A stretch of DNA of 16,206 bases from CAZPUI01 sp964415525 (GCA_964415525.1 CAYQAS010000099.1:1-16206); one strand, 5' to 3'; positions 6,309 through 14,266 are shown, counted from the stretch's first letter. The notes: generated by a model from the sequence alone, not told the origin. Numbers and translations are program-made.

Positions 6309-6986
6309 TTAGAAACGAAGCCCGAGGTAGCCCGCCAGAGAAAAGTCCGGAGCGATGGATCGGAGCGTCCGGTCATCGGGTGTCGTAGTACCAACGAAGG
6401 GCGGAATCCGGGTCTGGGTCGTGCGGGTCACGGCCACCGCAACCTCGCCGCCAATGAAGGGGCGGACCTTGCCGGAGCCCAGGGTCACATCTGCGCTGGC
6501 ACGCACCCAGGGACGAAGGTAAGTACTGCTGGCACTGACCTTCCCACGCGAAAGACCCAGGCCGTCAAATTCCTCACCCTGAAGCGAAAGGGCCTCTCCC
6601 CGACCCTCCAGGTGCAGGCCGAAAGCGACAGGACCCGCATTCCAAAGGTAGGCGAGACCCGCACTCCAGTAGGAGTAACGGACCTTGACATCGGTCGTGT
6701 CGACTCGCGTGTCCTTTAGCTGCAGGTTGCTGGAGCTGTCGAAGCGCCCACCGAGTTCGTAATACCAACCCGTGGTGTATGGCAGTTCGCCGAGGATCCG
6801 GAAACCGACGCCAACCTGACGCTCAGCCTCGGTCTTCACATCGCTATTATTGACGTTGTAATACGTGAACTTGCGGGGCTGCGTGACGTCTGCGAACACC
6901 TGGATGCGCGCATCCAGATTCCCGGTCTCCTGGGCGGAGAGCGAGCCGACGACCAGCAGGGCGGCAAGGACGGGGACGATCTTCAC
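6309..6986 (-). CDS. outer membrane beta-barrel protein, function unknown
   Basis: A 225-residue secreted protein with a GTG start 4 nt after a strong AAGGAGG (plus coordinates about 6990-6997). The signal peptide MKIVPVLAALLVVGSLSA ends before QET. The rest alternates hydrophobic and polar residues in repeated amphipathic strands (RKFTYYNV, VGVGFRILGEL, GWYYELGGRF, VKVRYSYWSAGLAYLW, VAFGLHLEGRG, YLRPWVRASADV). The terminal FSLAGYLGLRF ends in Phe, the usual C-terminal signature recognised by the BAM complex. Size suggests an 8- to 10-stranded barrel of the OmpW/OmpA-barrel or porin-like kind; no ligand can be inferred. It starts 33 bp after the stop of the large PKD protein, so the two almost certainly share a transcript and possibly a function. 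A terminator follows. Confidence 0.82.
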   Translation of the reverse strand: MKIVPVLAALLVVGSLSAQETGNLDARIQVFADVTQPRKFTYYNVNNSDVKTEAERQVGVGFRILGELPYTTGWYYELGGRFDSSSNLQLKDTRVDTTDVKVRYSYWSAGLAYLWNAGPVAFGLHLEGRGEALSLQGEEFDGLGLSRGKVSASSTYLRPWVRASADVTLGSGKVRPFIGGEVAVAVTRTTQTRIPPFVGTTTPDDRTLRSIAPDFSLAGYLGLRF

Positions 6987-7019
6987 GGGACCTCCTTCGA
7001 GACTTGGCGAGGAAATGGG

Positions 7020-10000
7020 CTAGGGCTTGACGGTGACCGTGGAGCTCTGGGCGACCACGATGTCCCAGTAATAATTGAAAGGCAATTTGTGGGCGTATGT
7101 AAAATCGCCGTGAAGCGATACTTTCATATTTGCGGTCACAGTCTTGATGGCTTCCATCCATTCAACACGGCTGAGCTTACGCGCTCCCTGGGGGCTGTTA
7201 TCCCTTAGGATCGCCTTGACCGCGAAGACCGTGATCTGAAGGTCCGACTTTGTGTCCATCCCGAGGGACAGGGGCTGCAGATCCTTGGGCACGTCAAACC
7301 AGCAGAACCCTGGTGCAACTTGGTCATTGGAAGGATCGTTAGGCTTCGCCGGATTTGGAAGGTTCGGACTCCCCCAGGCATTCCCAGAAGGAAGGTAAGC
7401 CCGGGCATCCGTCACGATTGGATCACCTAGCCGCTGCGCACCGCCCGGATAGCTGGCGGGAAGAATGTAGTGGTAGCTACCACTTCCCTGTCGGACCTCA
7501 ACCACGTAGAAGTCCGGGGGAACCACTGTCTTGGCACTGGTAAGCGTGGGGTTATACCACGTGATGCGATACCCATCCAATAGCCCACCGCTGAGGCTGC
7601 CGTTGGCATCTCGCCCCCGCTTGTCGACCACGACTTCTTGTGGAGGGTAGAGGCCATAGGCCACAGTCGCGTCGTCTGCCTTTCCAGTGTACGCCACCGG
7701 AAACTTCTGGCTGGCATCAGACAACCAGGTTCGGCTGATGATCCCCAAACCGGCCAGCTCGGGAGTAGCCGCGGTCCAGTAGAACCGTCCAACGCCACCG
7801 GGAGTGGGATTGATGCCATTGATGCCAACCGGTGTGCCAATCGTAGGGTTGAAGGTACCCGTACCAGCTGGGGCAATGTCGTATGCGGTGGTCCGCTCCA
7901 GGTCTCCCCCGTTAATGTTCGACTGCCGGGGCCACCGATTTGTGGCACTAAAACGGAAATACGGGAATTTCACGAGGTTGGAGCCGAGGGTCGAACTCCA
8001 ATTGGCGGAGGCCCGATTCAGAACAACAGGCCGGGCCCAATGGCTGCTCCAGAGGTATTCAGCGTAGCTGAATGTTTCCTTAAGCCCACCTTGCATTACT
8101 TGGGGATAGGGAGGCGAGACCAAAGGGAATCCTGGGTAGTTCCGCTCGAAAGGCCGCTCGTAGTATCCGAGGCCACCGCCTAGAGGCGTTACACCAGGGT
8201 CGCCCCAAAGACTATTTCCGATGAAGGAACTGACCGTACCGCTATGGGCAAGAGGAGCGAGCCCCTCGGTAGTATTCGGGACAATGCTCTTAATCTTGGG
8301 GTCCTTGGGATCAGGAACCTCGATCAAGCGATTCTCCAGGACTGCTGATGGGACATTCCACGCCACAGTAAATGGATCGCCCGTGTGGGGAGGTACTCGG
8401 GTAGCTTGCAGCCCGAAAGCAGCAAAGGACTCGTTCTTCGCGGTTTCTGTGGTGAACTTTTCGTAGTCCAAAACAAAGCCAAGTTCTGTCGGTGTGCCCA
8501 CAGCCGAATCCGTGTCCGGTGTAGCCTCGGCAGGAAGAACTGTCGAAGCCTTCAGGGACTGAATGCCCAGGAGCCACTCGGCATGGGCTTGAAGCCCAGT
8601 TACTGAGAAGGCGCCGGCCAAAGAATTCGTGAGCAAGGACTGGATGGCCTCCGACTGCGGATGCGTCATCATGTCGATCCAGTGCGTATTCTCAGGTGTC
8701 GGACCGTAGACGTGCCAATCTGCGAAAGAGCCCTTAATGATGCGGAATCGCGGTTCCGTCGTGCTCACTTCTGGTCCAAACCCCTGCCCAGTCACAACCT
8801 GAAGCACGGGATTCCAGGGCGCTGTGGAAGCATCCGGATTCTGGAACCAGAACGCTGAGGCCTTGGAGCGGGGATCTCTCGAGACCGGCTCGCGGGTGCC
8901 GAGGCCCGCATCCGCGTAGGCCCCAATGGGGGCATTCGGCACACGGAACATGTAGGTGAAGGTGTCCGCCCCGAACGGAGGGATGCTGACGTAGAACGGC
9001 AGATTGGCGCGTACGGGGATGCCCACCTGGGCACGTCCCATGGGGTCTTGTACCTGGTACGTGGAGACGGCGCCATCCTGGAAGATCTTCACCGTGGCGC
9101 CGAGTCCATTGGCAGCCGTCAGCGCGGGCGACAGGGAGGAGACGAGCGCGCCGCCGATGAGGTCTTCGGTCTTCAGGCGATACATGAACTTGAGGTTGAA
9201 GGCCTGGGTGTTCGCACCATCCACCACCACCCACTTCTTGTAGGTCTTGGGGTTGGAATTGGCGACAAGCGAGGAGCGGCTGAAGGCATCCGTGACGGTG
9301 ACCGTCACCAGATGGGCCTCGACAGCGCCGGGGGTGTTCAATGGGAAGACCACCTCACCGGGATTGGCATCCGACGATCCCGAGGGAATGCCGCCGTCAA
9401 AGGTCCACTTGTAGACAAGGGCCGCGTCCCCGCTACCGGGAGGTGTTGCCTTGGAGGCAAAGGCCACCCGGCCATCCACCGGAATCACAGTGATGTCGGG
9501 ATCATTCGGCCCTGCCGGGTTCTGCAGTCCGATGGCGGGATTGCTCGGCAATTCCGCAGGGGTCGGCGCCGTGGCGCTTCCCTGGGGGGAAGTGATGACC
9601 ACCGTTGGAAGGGTGTTGAAATTGACACTGAAGGTCCGACTCTGCGGCGTTGCCGTGCCGCCACTCCGGTTGTCCGTGAGGGTCAGGACCACCTTCGCGT
9701 CCGCGGCAGTTGCCGTGAAAGCGTCCTTGAAGGTGTGGGCCAATGTCAGAGGGATGCCAGCCTTGGTGTCACCGCCGAGGTTCCCCTGAACAAGCGGGCT
9801 GCCGTCTCCCCAATTCACGCTATAGCTGAGGGGATCTCCATCTGGATCCGCCGCTGTAAAGACAAGATCAACCGGCTTGCTCGTATAGGCCGACGTGCGC
9901 GGGCCAGCAGGATTGGTAATCAGGATCGTTGGTGCATGATTGGTGGCGGGATCCATGGTCTGGATCGCCAAGGACGCCAGCGTCAGTGGATCGCTCGCAA

Positions 10001-10748
10001 TCTTGAGCGTGTTCATGAACTGGATCTTGGGTGAGACCGTCCGGGTCCCCACAGCAGCGGCTCCTGCATAGCGCAGGGTAAAGCTGTAGGTCCCGTCCAG
10101 GTTGTCCCGACGCGAGACAACAGAGGCGCTCGTTTCGCCCAAATCAAAGAGGGTACTTCCAAGGTCGATGGTCGGTCCCCCAGGCGTACCCACCCCGGGA
10201 CTCGCATCCACCACCTTGATGGTGTAGGTGACCTGGAGGCTGCCGCCAATATCTGTCGCGACGGTCAGGGCCGCCGTCGGTTCAACGGGGGTCGCGGTCA
10301 GCGGGGAGACCGAGCTATCCACTGGAACCTTGAACTGGGACCAGGCCCCGAGATTCCCGCGCTGATCCGTGGCCCGGACCTTCAGGGCGAAGCCTTCAGT
10401 GCTGGCCGTCACGTAGACGTGAGACAGGGATGACGCTGAAGTGACCATCGGAGTGGAGCCATCTCCGAAATCCCACTCGTACTGGACGACGGTGTCCCCG
10501 ATATCTGGATCCGTCGCAGACGCGACGAAGGTATAGGGGCGATAGCGCTCCAGCGGGTTCTTCGCAGGACTCCAACCTACGGTGTTCACCACCGGAGGTG
10601 TGTTGTCCTTCCGCAGATTGCTCGACTGCCCCGCGCTGGAGCAGCCCGTATGAAGGCCACCGACAATCAGCAGCCCCACCAGGGGCAGCATCACGGGAAC
10701 CGCATTCTTCCAAAGTCGCATGTTCGCCTCACGTGCAGGTTTCTTCAT
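7020..10748 (-). CDS. large PKD-domain surface protein, probable lipoprotein
   Basis: With ATG at 10748 the protein has 1242 residues. A basic start and a hydrophobic helix (about 15-31) lead to LHTGCSS, with Cys36 as possible lipidation site; His at -3 departs from the usual lipobox. Three PKD-like beta-sandwich domains follow: about 50-143 (ATDPDIGDTVVQYEWDFGDG), 270-378 (ADPDGDPLSYSVNWGDGS) and 380-505 (LVYKWTFDGG, VTVTVTDAFS). An Ig-like segment lies at about 158-260. PKD domains are extracellular spacer or binding modules. The remaining 735 residues, rich in Tyr, Trp, Pro and Gly, match nothing recognised. TTG at 10769 would lengthen the protein; ATG at 10721, with GAGG 5 nt before it, would shorten it. 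It heads an operon with the beta-barrel gene. Surface location is inferred; no enzyme motif was seen. Confidence 0.85.
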   Translation of the reverse strand: MKKPAREANMRLWKNAVPVMLPLVGLLIVGGLHTGCSSAGQSSNLRKDNTPPVVNTVGWSPAKNPLERYRPYTFVASATDPDIGDTVVQYEWDFGDGSTPMVTSASSLSHVYVTASTEGFALKVRATDQRGNLGAWSQFKVPVDSSVSPLTATPVEPTAALTVATDIGGSLQVTYTIKVVDASPGVGTPGGPTIDLGSTLFDLGETSASVVSRRDNLDGTYSFTLRYAGAAAVGTRTVSPKIQFMNTLKIASDPLTLASLAIQTMDPATNHAPTILITNPAGPRTSAYTSKPVDLVFTAADPDGDPLSYSVNWGDGSPLVQGNLGGDTKAGIPLTLAHTFKDAFTATAADAKVVLTLTDNRSGGTATPQSRTFSVNFNTLPTVVITSPQGSATAPTPAELPSNPAIGLQNPAGPNDPDITVIPVDGRVAFASKATPPGSGDAALVYKWTFDGGIPSGSSDANPGEVVFPLNTPGAVEAHLVTVTVTDAFSRSSLVANSNPKTYKKWVVVDGANTQAFNLKFMYRLKTEDLIGGALVSSLSPALTAANGLGATVKIFQDGAVSTYQVQDPMGRAQVGIPVRANLPFYVSIPPFGADTFTYMFRVPNAPIGAYADAGLGTREPVSRDPRSKASAFWFQNPDASTAPWNPVLQVVTGQGFGPEVSTTEPRFRIIKGSFADWHVYGPTPENTHWIDMMTHPQSEAIQSLLTNSLAGAFSVTGLQAHAEWLLGIQSLKASTVLPAEATPDTDSAVGTPTELGFVLDYEKFTTETAKNESFAAFGLQATRVPPHTGDPFTVAWNVPSAVLENRLIEVPDPKDPKIKSIVPNTTEGLAPLAHSGTVSSFIGNSLWGDPGVTPLGGGLGYYERPFERNYPGFPLVSPPYPQVMQGGLKETFSYAEYLWSSHWARPVVLNRASANWSSTLGSNLVKFPYFRFSATNRWPRQSNINGGDLERTTAYDIAPAGTGTFNPTIGTPVGINGINPTPGGVGRFYWTAATPELAGLGIISRTWLSDASQKFPVAYTGKADDATVAYGLYPPQEVVVDKRGRDANGSLSGGLLDGYRITWYNPTLTSAKTVVPPDFYVVEVRQGSGSYHYILPASYPGGAQRLGDPIVTDARAYLPSGNAWGSPNLPNPAKPNDPSNDQVAPGFCWFDVPKDLQPLSLGMDTKSDLQITVFAVKAILRDNSPQGARKLSRVEWMEAIKTVTANMKVSLHGDFTYAHKLPFNYYWDIVVAQSSTVTVKP

Positions 10749-10803
10749 GCTTCTTCCCGGGGAAATCAATCAACAGGCTGGGAGTTAGGGAAAGATCACG
10801 GGC

Positions 10804-10812
10804 ACTATACCA
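10804..10812 (-). promoter_or_regulatory. extended -10 promoter of the PKD protein operon
   Basis: On the minus strand TGGTATAGT (10812-10804) is an extended -10 element (TGn followed by TATAGT). No good -35 box is seen 16-18 bp upstream, which fits an extended -10 promoter. Transcription would start near 10797, about 50 bases before the ATG at 10748. Confidence 0.5.
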
Positions 10813-10895
10813 CCATCGAGGAAAGCCGTCCTTTTTCGGACCCTGAAAGTTGTCTGGAGCGCGCGACCTCAAAGAGGATGGTCCATCCGCTCACA

Positions 10896-10917
10896 TCGGC
10901 AAGTGGCAGCATGCCGA
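10896..10917 (-). terminator. weak hairpin after mqnD
   Basis: TCGGCA (10896-10901) and TGCCGA (10912-10917) form a perfect 6-bp stem with a 10-nt loop, 26 bases past the mqnD stop on the minus strand. There is no T-run, so termination here is doubtful. Confidence 0.25.
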
Positions 10918-10942
10918 CGGCGAAAAATTCATGTGGCAAATA

Positions 10943-11746
10943 TCAGACCAGATCCGGGTTAACCCAGACGACGGAATCTCCGAGGAGAAGCTCGACGGCC
11001 TTCATGCCCCGCAACCCCGGGTCTTCGGTGAAATCGTTCACCCAGGCTTGCACATACCGGCTGACCATCTCCCGATCCATCCCGCGCCCGAAGGACTGGG
11101 CATAGTCCACGCTCTCCTCGTGCCGGAGCCGGGCGATGCGCACGCTCTCACGCATCAGGCGCGCGAAACGGGTCCGGACCTCAAGCGGCAGATCACTCCG
11201 TATGGCGTTTCCTCCCATCGGAAGGGGCAGATCATGGGCGGCCTTCCACCAGGCTCCCAGATCCACCAGGAGCTCGAGCCCCATGGCCTGGTATTGGAGC
11301 TGGCTTTCGTGAATGAGCAGGCCGGCTTCGACTTCTCCACTCGCGACTGCGGGGAGGATGGCGTCAAAGGACATCACTTTCGGACGCAGACGTGGATTCC
11401 AGCGCCTCAGGGCCAGCCAGGCGCTGGTGCGAACCCCGGGAATGGCCACCTCCACGGACTCGATCCAGTCGCCAATGGGGCGACGCCCCACGAGCACCGG
11501 ACCGGTGCCTTCCTGGATCGACGAACCCGCCCGCAGGAGGTCATACCGATTCCGGATTTCCGGATAGGCCCCGAAGCTGATGGCGGTCACGTCATAGCGT
11601 CCCTCCAAGGCTTCGGCGTTCAGGATCTCGATGTCCTTGCGGACGAAGGAGAAGGTGAAGCCCTCCGGATCCATCCACCCCAGGGCCAGCGGGGCCATCA
11701 TGTAGGCGTCGTCGCTGTCGGGGCTGTGGGCAATGACCAGTTCCAT
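10943..11746 (-). CDS. mqnD: 1,4-dihydroxy-6-naphthoate synthase (MqnD, futalosine pathway)
   Basis: A 267-residue protein of the MqnA/MqnD periplasmic-binding-like fold. MqnD converts cyclic dehypoxanthinyl futalosine to 1,4-dihydroxy-6-naphthoate in the futalosine route to menaquinone. Family features: HSPDSDDAYM at the N-terminus (7-16), DVTAISFGAYPEI (52-64), LIHESQLQYQAMGLELLVDLGAWW (144-167) with the likely catalytic His145, and LPLPMGGNAIRSDL (173-186). The LIHE, DLG-WW and LPLPxGG blocks favour MqnD over MqnA. The N-terminal motif reads SPDSDD where many MqnD proteins have SPCPND. The gene overlaps the TPR gene stop by one base (TGATG), with GAGG 7 nt upstream inside that gene, so translation is probably coupled. 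Some uncertainty remains between MqnD and an MqnD-like homologue. Confidence 0.85.
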   Translation of the reverse strand: MELVIAHSPDSDDAYMMAPLALGWMDPEGFTFSFVRKDIEILNAEALEGRYDVTAISFGAYPEIRNRYDLLRAGSSIQEGTGPVLVGRRPIGDWIESVEVAIPGVRTSAWLALRRWNPRLRPKVMSFDAILPAVASGEVEAGLLIHESQLQYQAMGLELLVDLGAWWKAAHDLPLPMGGNAIRSDLPLEVRTRFARLMRESVRIARLRHEESVDYAQSFGRGMDREMVSRYVQAWVNDFTEDPGLRGMKAVELLLGDSVVWVNPDLV

Positions 11747-12261
11747 CAGAGTTCCTCTCCTTGTTCTATTTCCGGCAGCCCCAGAAGGGCCCTGATTCGC
11801 TCGACCGCCCGTACTGCCAGGACGTAGGCAGGATTCTCGCGCACGGAAGCCTCGTAGTGTTCAAGCGCTCTCGCCATCTGCCCCTGGCCTTCGAACACGC
11901 GCCCAAGATTGTAGTGGGGGAAGCAGTAGCTCTCGTAGCGCTTTGCCTTGAGCGCCATGCGCAGCCACGGAATCGCATCCTCAGGCTGATCCAGCTCGAT
12001 GAAATACGCTCCGATGTCGTTGTAGGGATTGCCGAATTCGGGATCCAGATCGATGGCCCGGTGGCAATCCGCAATGGCGCCTTCCAGATCCCCCTTGTGG
12101 GAGCGCGCCCATCCTCGGAAGGTGTAAGCCTCCGCCGTGGGAAAGACGTCCAGCGCTTGAGAATAAAGCCCTATCGCCTGGTCGATATCCCCGCGCATCT
12201 GGTGCTGGTAGGCCTTCCCCACCAGCTCCATCGCCTCCTGGCGCTTCTCATCCCTGGGCAT
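11746..12261 (-). CDS. tetratricopeptide repeat protein
   Basis: A 171-residue soluble protein made almost wholly of four TPR units (about 9-42, 43-76, 77-110 and 113-146), with consensus positions in GDIDQAIGLYSQALDVFP, GDLEGAIADCHRAIDLDPE, PEDAIPWLRMAL and GQMARALEHYEASVRENP. TPR proteins are protein-protein scaffolds; no partner can be named. ATG at 12261 was chosen because GAGGTG lies 4 nt before it. The open frame continues upstream to 13278, but that part is antisense to the zinc-ribbon TPR gene and has the composition of a shadow frame. The gene is coupled to mqnD by TGATG, suggesting one transcript, and is divergent from the other TPR gene over 63 bp. No signal peptide was seen. Confidence 0.87.
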   Translation of the reverse strand: MPRDEKRQEAMELVGKAYQHQMRGDIDQAIGLYSQALDVFPTAEAYTFRGWARSHKGDLEGAIADCHRAIDLDPEFGNPYNDIGAYFIELDQPEDAIPWLRMALKAKRYESYCFPHYNLGRVFEGQGQMARALEHYEASVRENPAYVLAVRAVERIRALLGLPEIEQGEEL

Positions 12262-12324
12262 TCCCACCTCGGACCCCAAGGATAGGACACCCGCATCGCG
12301 CTGCGGCGTTATCCTACGGGAACC
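12262..12324. promoter_or_regulatory. divergent promoter region with symmetric TATCCT boxes
   Basis: This 63-bp gap must hold the starts of both divergent genes. AGGATA (12279-12284, read TATCCT on the minus strand) and TATCCT (12310-12315) form an inverted pair that could be the two -10 boxes. Neither has a recognisable -35 box. The plus-strand box would place the transcript start almost at the ATG (12325), giving a nearly leaderless message. Tentative. Confidence 0.35.
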
Positions 12325-14163
12325 ATGAGCAGCGATACCCCAGGCACCTACTGTCAGAACTGCTTCACGTGGAATCCCGGCGAACGGGAGACCTGCCGAA
12401 AATGCGGCACCCGACTCCTCATCGTCACCGGCGATCAGGGCTGGGAAGAGACCGAGGAGCCGGAAGTCGAGGCCGATCTCGACGAACATCTGCTCGAGCG
12501 GATCACCGGTCTCGAGGAGACGCTCCGCCGAGTGGAAACCTATCTCGAGACGGTCTCTGACCAGCTCGGCAAGCTCGAGCGCGCCGAGGTGATGCTCCGG
12601 AACGGCCTGATGGCCCTCGTGCACGAGCTCGAGGCCAAGCACCGCCTCGATGCCGCCGGATTCAGCCAGCAGTGGGAAGGCATGGTGGAGGAGAACCTCC
12701 AGCTCATCAGCGCCCGGGAGATCTTCACGCGCTACCGCGCCCGCATCCTGCCCATCACCAAGACCAAGTCCGTGAGCCAGCTCCGCCGTGCCCTGCTCGA
12801 GACCTCGGCCTTGCTGGACGAGGCTCAGTTGCCCGAGGCCGCGGACCGACTCGCCAAGGCCCTTCCGCTCGACCCGCGGAACTACGAGCTCGTCTTCGCC
12901 GTGGCCGCCCTGAAGGAAGTCGCCCAAGAGGTGGAAGAGGCCGAGCAGTTGGCACGCCGGGTCGTCCAGCTCAGCCCGCGACACTACGAGGGCTGGATGC
13001 TTCTCGCCAAGGTGCTTCGAGAGGATCCCGCCCACCACGAGGCCGCCATCGGAGCCCTTCGCCAGGCCACCGAACTTCGCCCGGATGAAGTCGAACCGCG
13101 CATCCAGCTCGGCGAACTGCTGCTCGACTCCGAGGACCTCCCAGGAGCCCTGGAGGCGGCCACGGAGGCCGTGAGCCTGCAGCGGGACGGCGACACCCTC
13201 AGCCTGCTCGGAGAAGTCTTCCTGGCCCAGGGGGAATCCGGCAAGGCCATCAACCTCCTCAAGGAGGCCTCCGGCCACCGCCCTGGCGACTTGCTCATCC
13301 GCGAACTACTCGCGGAGAGTTACCTGGTGAGCGGAGAGCGGAGCAAGGCCTTCGCCATCCTTGAGGACCTGCTCCGTCAACATCCCGGGGATCCCGACCT
13401 GCTCATTCTCCTGGATTCGGAAAACCCGGAGACCCTTCGCGCCGCCCGGGGAGGCCACGCACCTTCCAGCCGCTTCCTGGATGAAGCCGAATTCCATCTG
13501 ACCGAAGGCGACCTGGATCGCGCCGAGAGCTGCGTCAAGAAGGCGAAGCGCCGCGAACACACGGATCGCGCCGATTGGCTCGAGCAGGAAATCGCTTTCC
13601 GACGCAATCCCGAAACCGCCCTCCCCGCCCTTCTGGCCTTCAGCGTCACGCCACACCATCCACGGCTCTGCTTCCTTTCCTTGCGCAAGGCAGTGGACTA
13701 CCTCATGGATCAGGAGCGCGAGGCCGAAGTCGGCCCTGCCCTCGACGCGTATCTCCTGGCGCACCCCAAGAGCAGCGGCGCCTGGGAGGCCTCCCTCATC
13801 AAGGCGGCGACCCGTCTGATGTCGGGCACCTCCACGGAGGCCGACCTCGCCCAGGTGCGATCGCTGCAGGCAGCACCTCTTCCCGGGCAGGAAGGCCGCA
13901 TCCGCACCCTGCTGGGGCAGTACCTCCTCGAATACCGTCGCCCCGAGGAAGTCGTCGATCTGGTGGAGCCGGCCCTGCGCTTGGACCCCAACCTCATCAA
14001 TCACTTTCAGCTTGGAACGGCCCTGGCCGCCCTCGGCGAGGCCGAAGACGCCCGATCTGTGCTCAACCAGGGTCTGATCGCGGATTCCGGCGATTTGAAC
14101 GAATCCCAGGCCCAGCTCGTCCGGGAGAAAGTCGCCGCGCTCCTCAAGGAGCTCGACACCTGA
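12325..14163 (+). CDS. zinc-ribbon, coiled-coil and TPR protein
   Basis: A 612-residue protein, probably cytosolic. A short zinc ribbon comes first, C10-x2-C13 and C24-x2-C27 (YCQNCFTWNPGE, CRKCGTRL). An acidic stretch (39-55) and a predicted coiled coil (about 55-105, ITGLEETLRRVETYLETVSD) follow. From about 155 to the end the protein is alpha-helical with TPR-like repeats, clearest between 155 and 380 (RLAKALPLDPRNYEL, RRVVQLSPRHYEGWMLLAKVL, RQATELRPDEVEPRIQLGELL) and again near 540-590. The zinc ribbon fixes the start at 12325 despite a weak ribosome site (GGGA). Such proteins act as scaffolds; nothing identifies the partner. It is divergent from a second TPR gene, and sufB follows downstream with its own promoter. 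Not a recognised named family. Confidence 0.87.
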   Translation: MSSDTPGTYCQNCFTWNPGERETCRKCGTRLLIVTGDQGWEETEEPEVEADLDEHLLERITGLEETLRRVETYLETVSDQLGKLERAEVMLRNGLMALVHELEAKHRLDAAGFSQQWEGMVEENLQLISAREIFTRYRARILPITKTKSVSQLRRALLETSALLDEAQLPEAADRLAKALPLDPRNYELVFAVAALKEVAQEVEEAEQLARRVVQLSPRHYEGWMLLAKVLREDPAHHEAAIGALRQATELRPDEVEPRIQLGELLLDSEDLPGALEAATEAVSLQRDGDTLSLLGEVFLAQGESGKAINLLKEASGHRPGDLLIRELLAESYLVSGERSKAFAILEDLLRQHPGDPDLLILLDSENPETLRAARGGHAPSSRFLDEAEFHLTEGDLDRAESCVKKAKRREHTDRADWLEQEIAFRRNPETALPALLAFSVTPHHPRLCFLSLRKAVDYLMDQEREAEVGPALDAYLLAHPKSSGAWEASLIKAATRLMSGTSTEADLAQVRSLQAAPLPGQEGRIRTLLGQYLLEYRRPEEVVDLVEPALRLDPNLINHFQLGTALAALGEAEDARSVLNQGLIADSGDLNESQAQLVREKVAALLKELDT

Positions 14164-14192
14164 AGCGATAAAAAGGCCTGAAACCTGACGGG

Positions 14193-14212
14193 TTGTGAGG
14201 GATCGGTCACAA
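14193..14212. promoter_or_regulatory. inverted repeat TTGTGA-N8-TCACAA upstream of sufB
   Basis: Perfect 6-bp arms (14193-14198 and 14207-14212) flank an 8-bp spacer. The half-sites resemble those of CRP-type regulators, but the spacing is 2 bp longer than the classic site. It could also be a weak stem at the end of the TPR transcript, though no T-run follows. Function unknown. Confidence 0.35.
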
Positions 14213-14232
14213 GGTGCCCCCAAGCGGCCATC

Positions 14233-14248
14233 TCAAAGTTGACTTTGA
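14233..14248. promoter_or_regulatory. palindromic operator candidate over the suf -35 box
   Basis: TCAAAGT-TG-ACTTTGA is a perfect 7-bp inverted repeat with a 2-bp centre. It covers the -35 box (14239-14244), a position typical for repression. An Fe-S-responsive Rrf2-family repressor (IscR/SufR-like) would be a reasonable ligand given the downstream genes, but the regulator is not in the window. Confidence 0.55.
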
Positions 14249-14266
14249 TGGTCTGGATTCCACAAT
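14239..14266 (+). promoter_or_regulatory. suf operon promoter candidate
   Basis: TTGACT (14239-14244) and CACAAT (14261-14266) are spaced 16 bp apart. A start near 14273 would leave a leader of about 16 bases including GGAG (14280-14283), which sits 5 nt before the sufB ATG at 14289. Confidence 0.5.

Noticed and set aside
9048..10034. A 328-residue plus-strand open frame inside the PKD gene
   Set aside because: It is rich in Gly, Arg and His, has no domain, and lies opposite well-formed PKD domains.
10850..11827. A 325-residue plus-strand open frame opposite mqnD
   Set aside because: mqnD has clear family motifs over the same bases; this frame has none.
12262..13278. Upstream extension of the minus-strand TPR gene to 510 residues
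   Set aside because: The extra 339 codons are exactly antisense to the zinc-ribbon TPR gene and have no repeats; a good ribosome site sits before ATG 12261.
13306..14223. A 305-residue minus-strand open frame
   Set aside because: It mirrors the TPR gene on the other strand and shows no family features.
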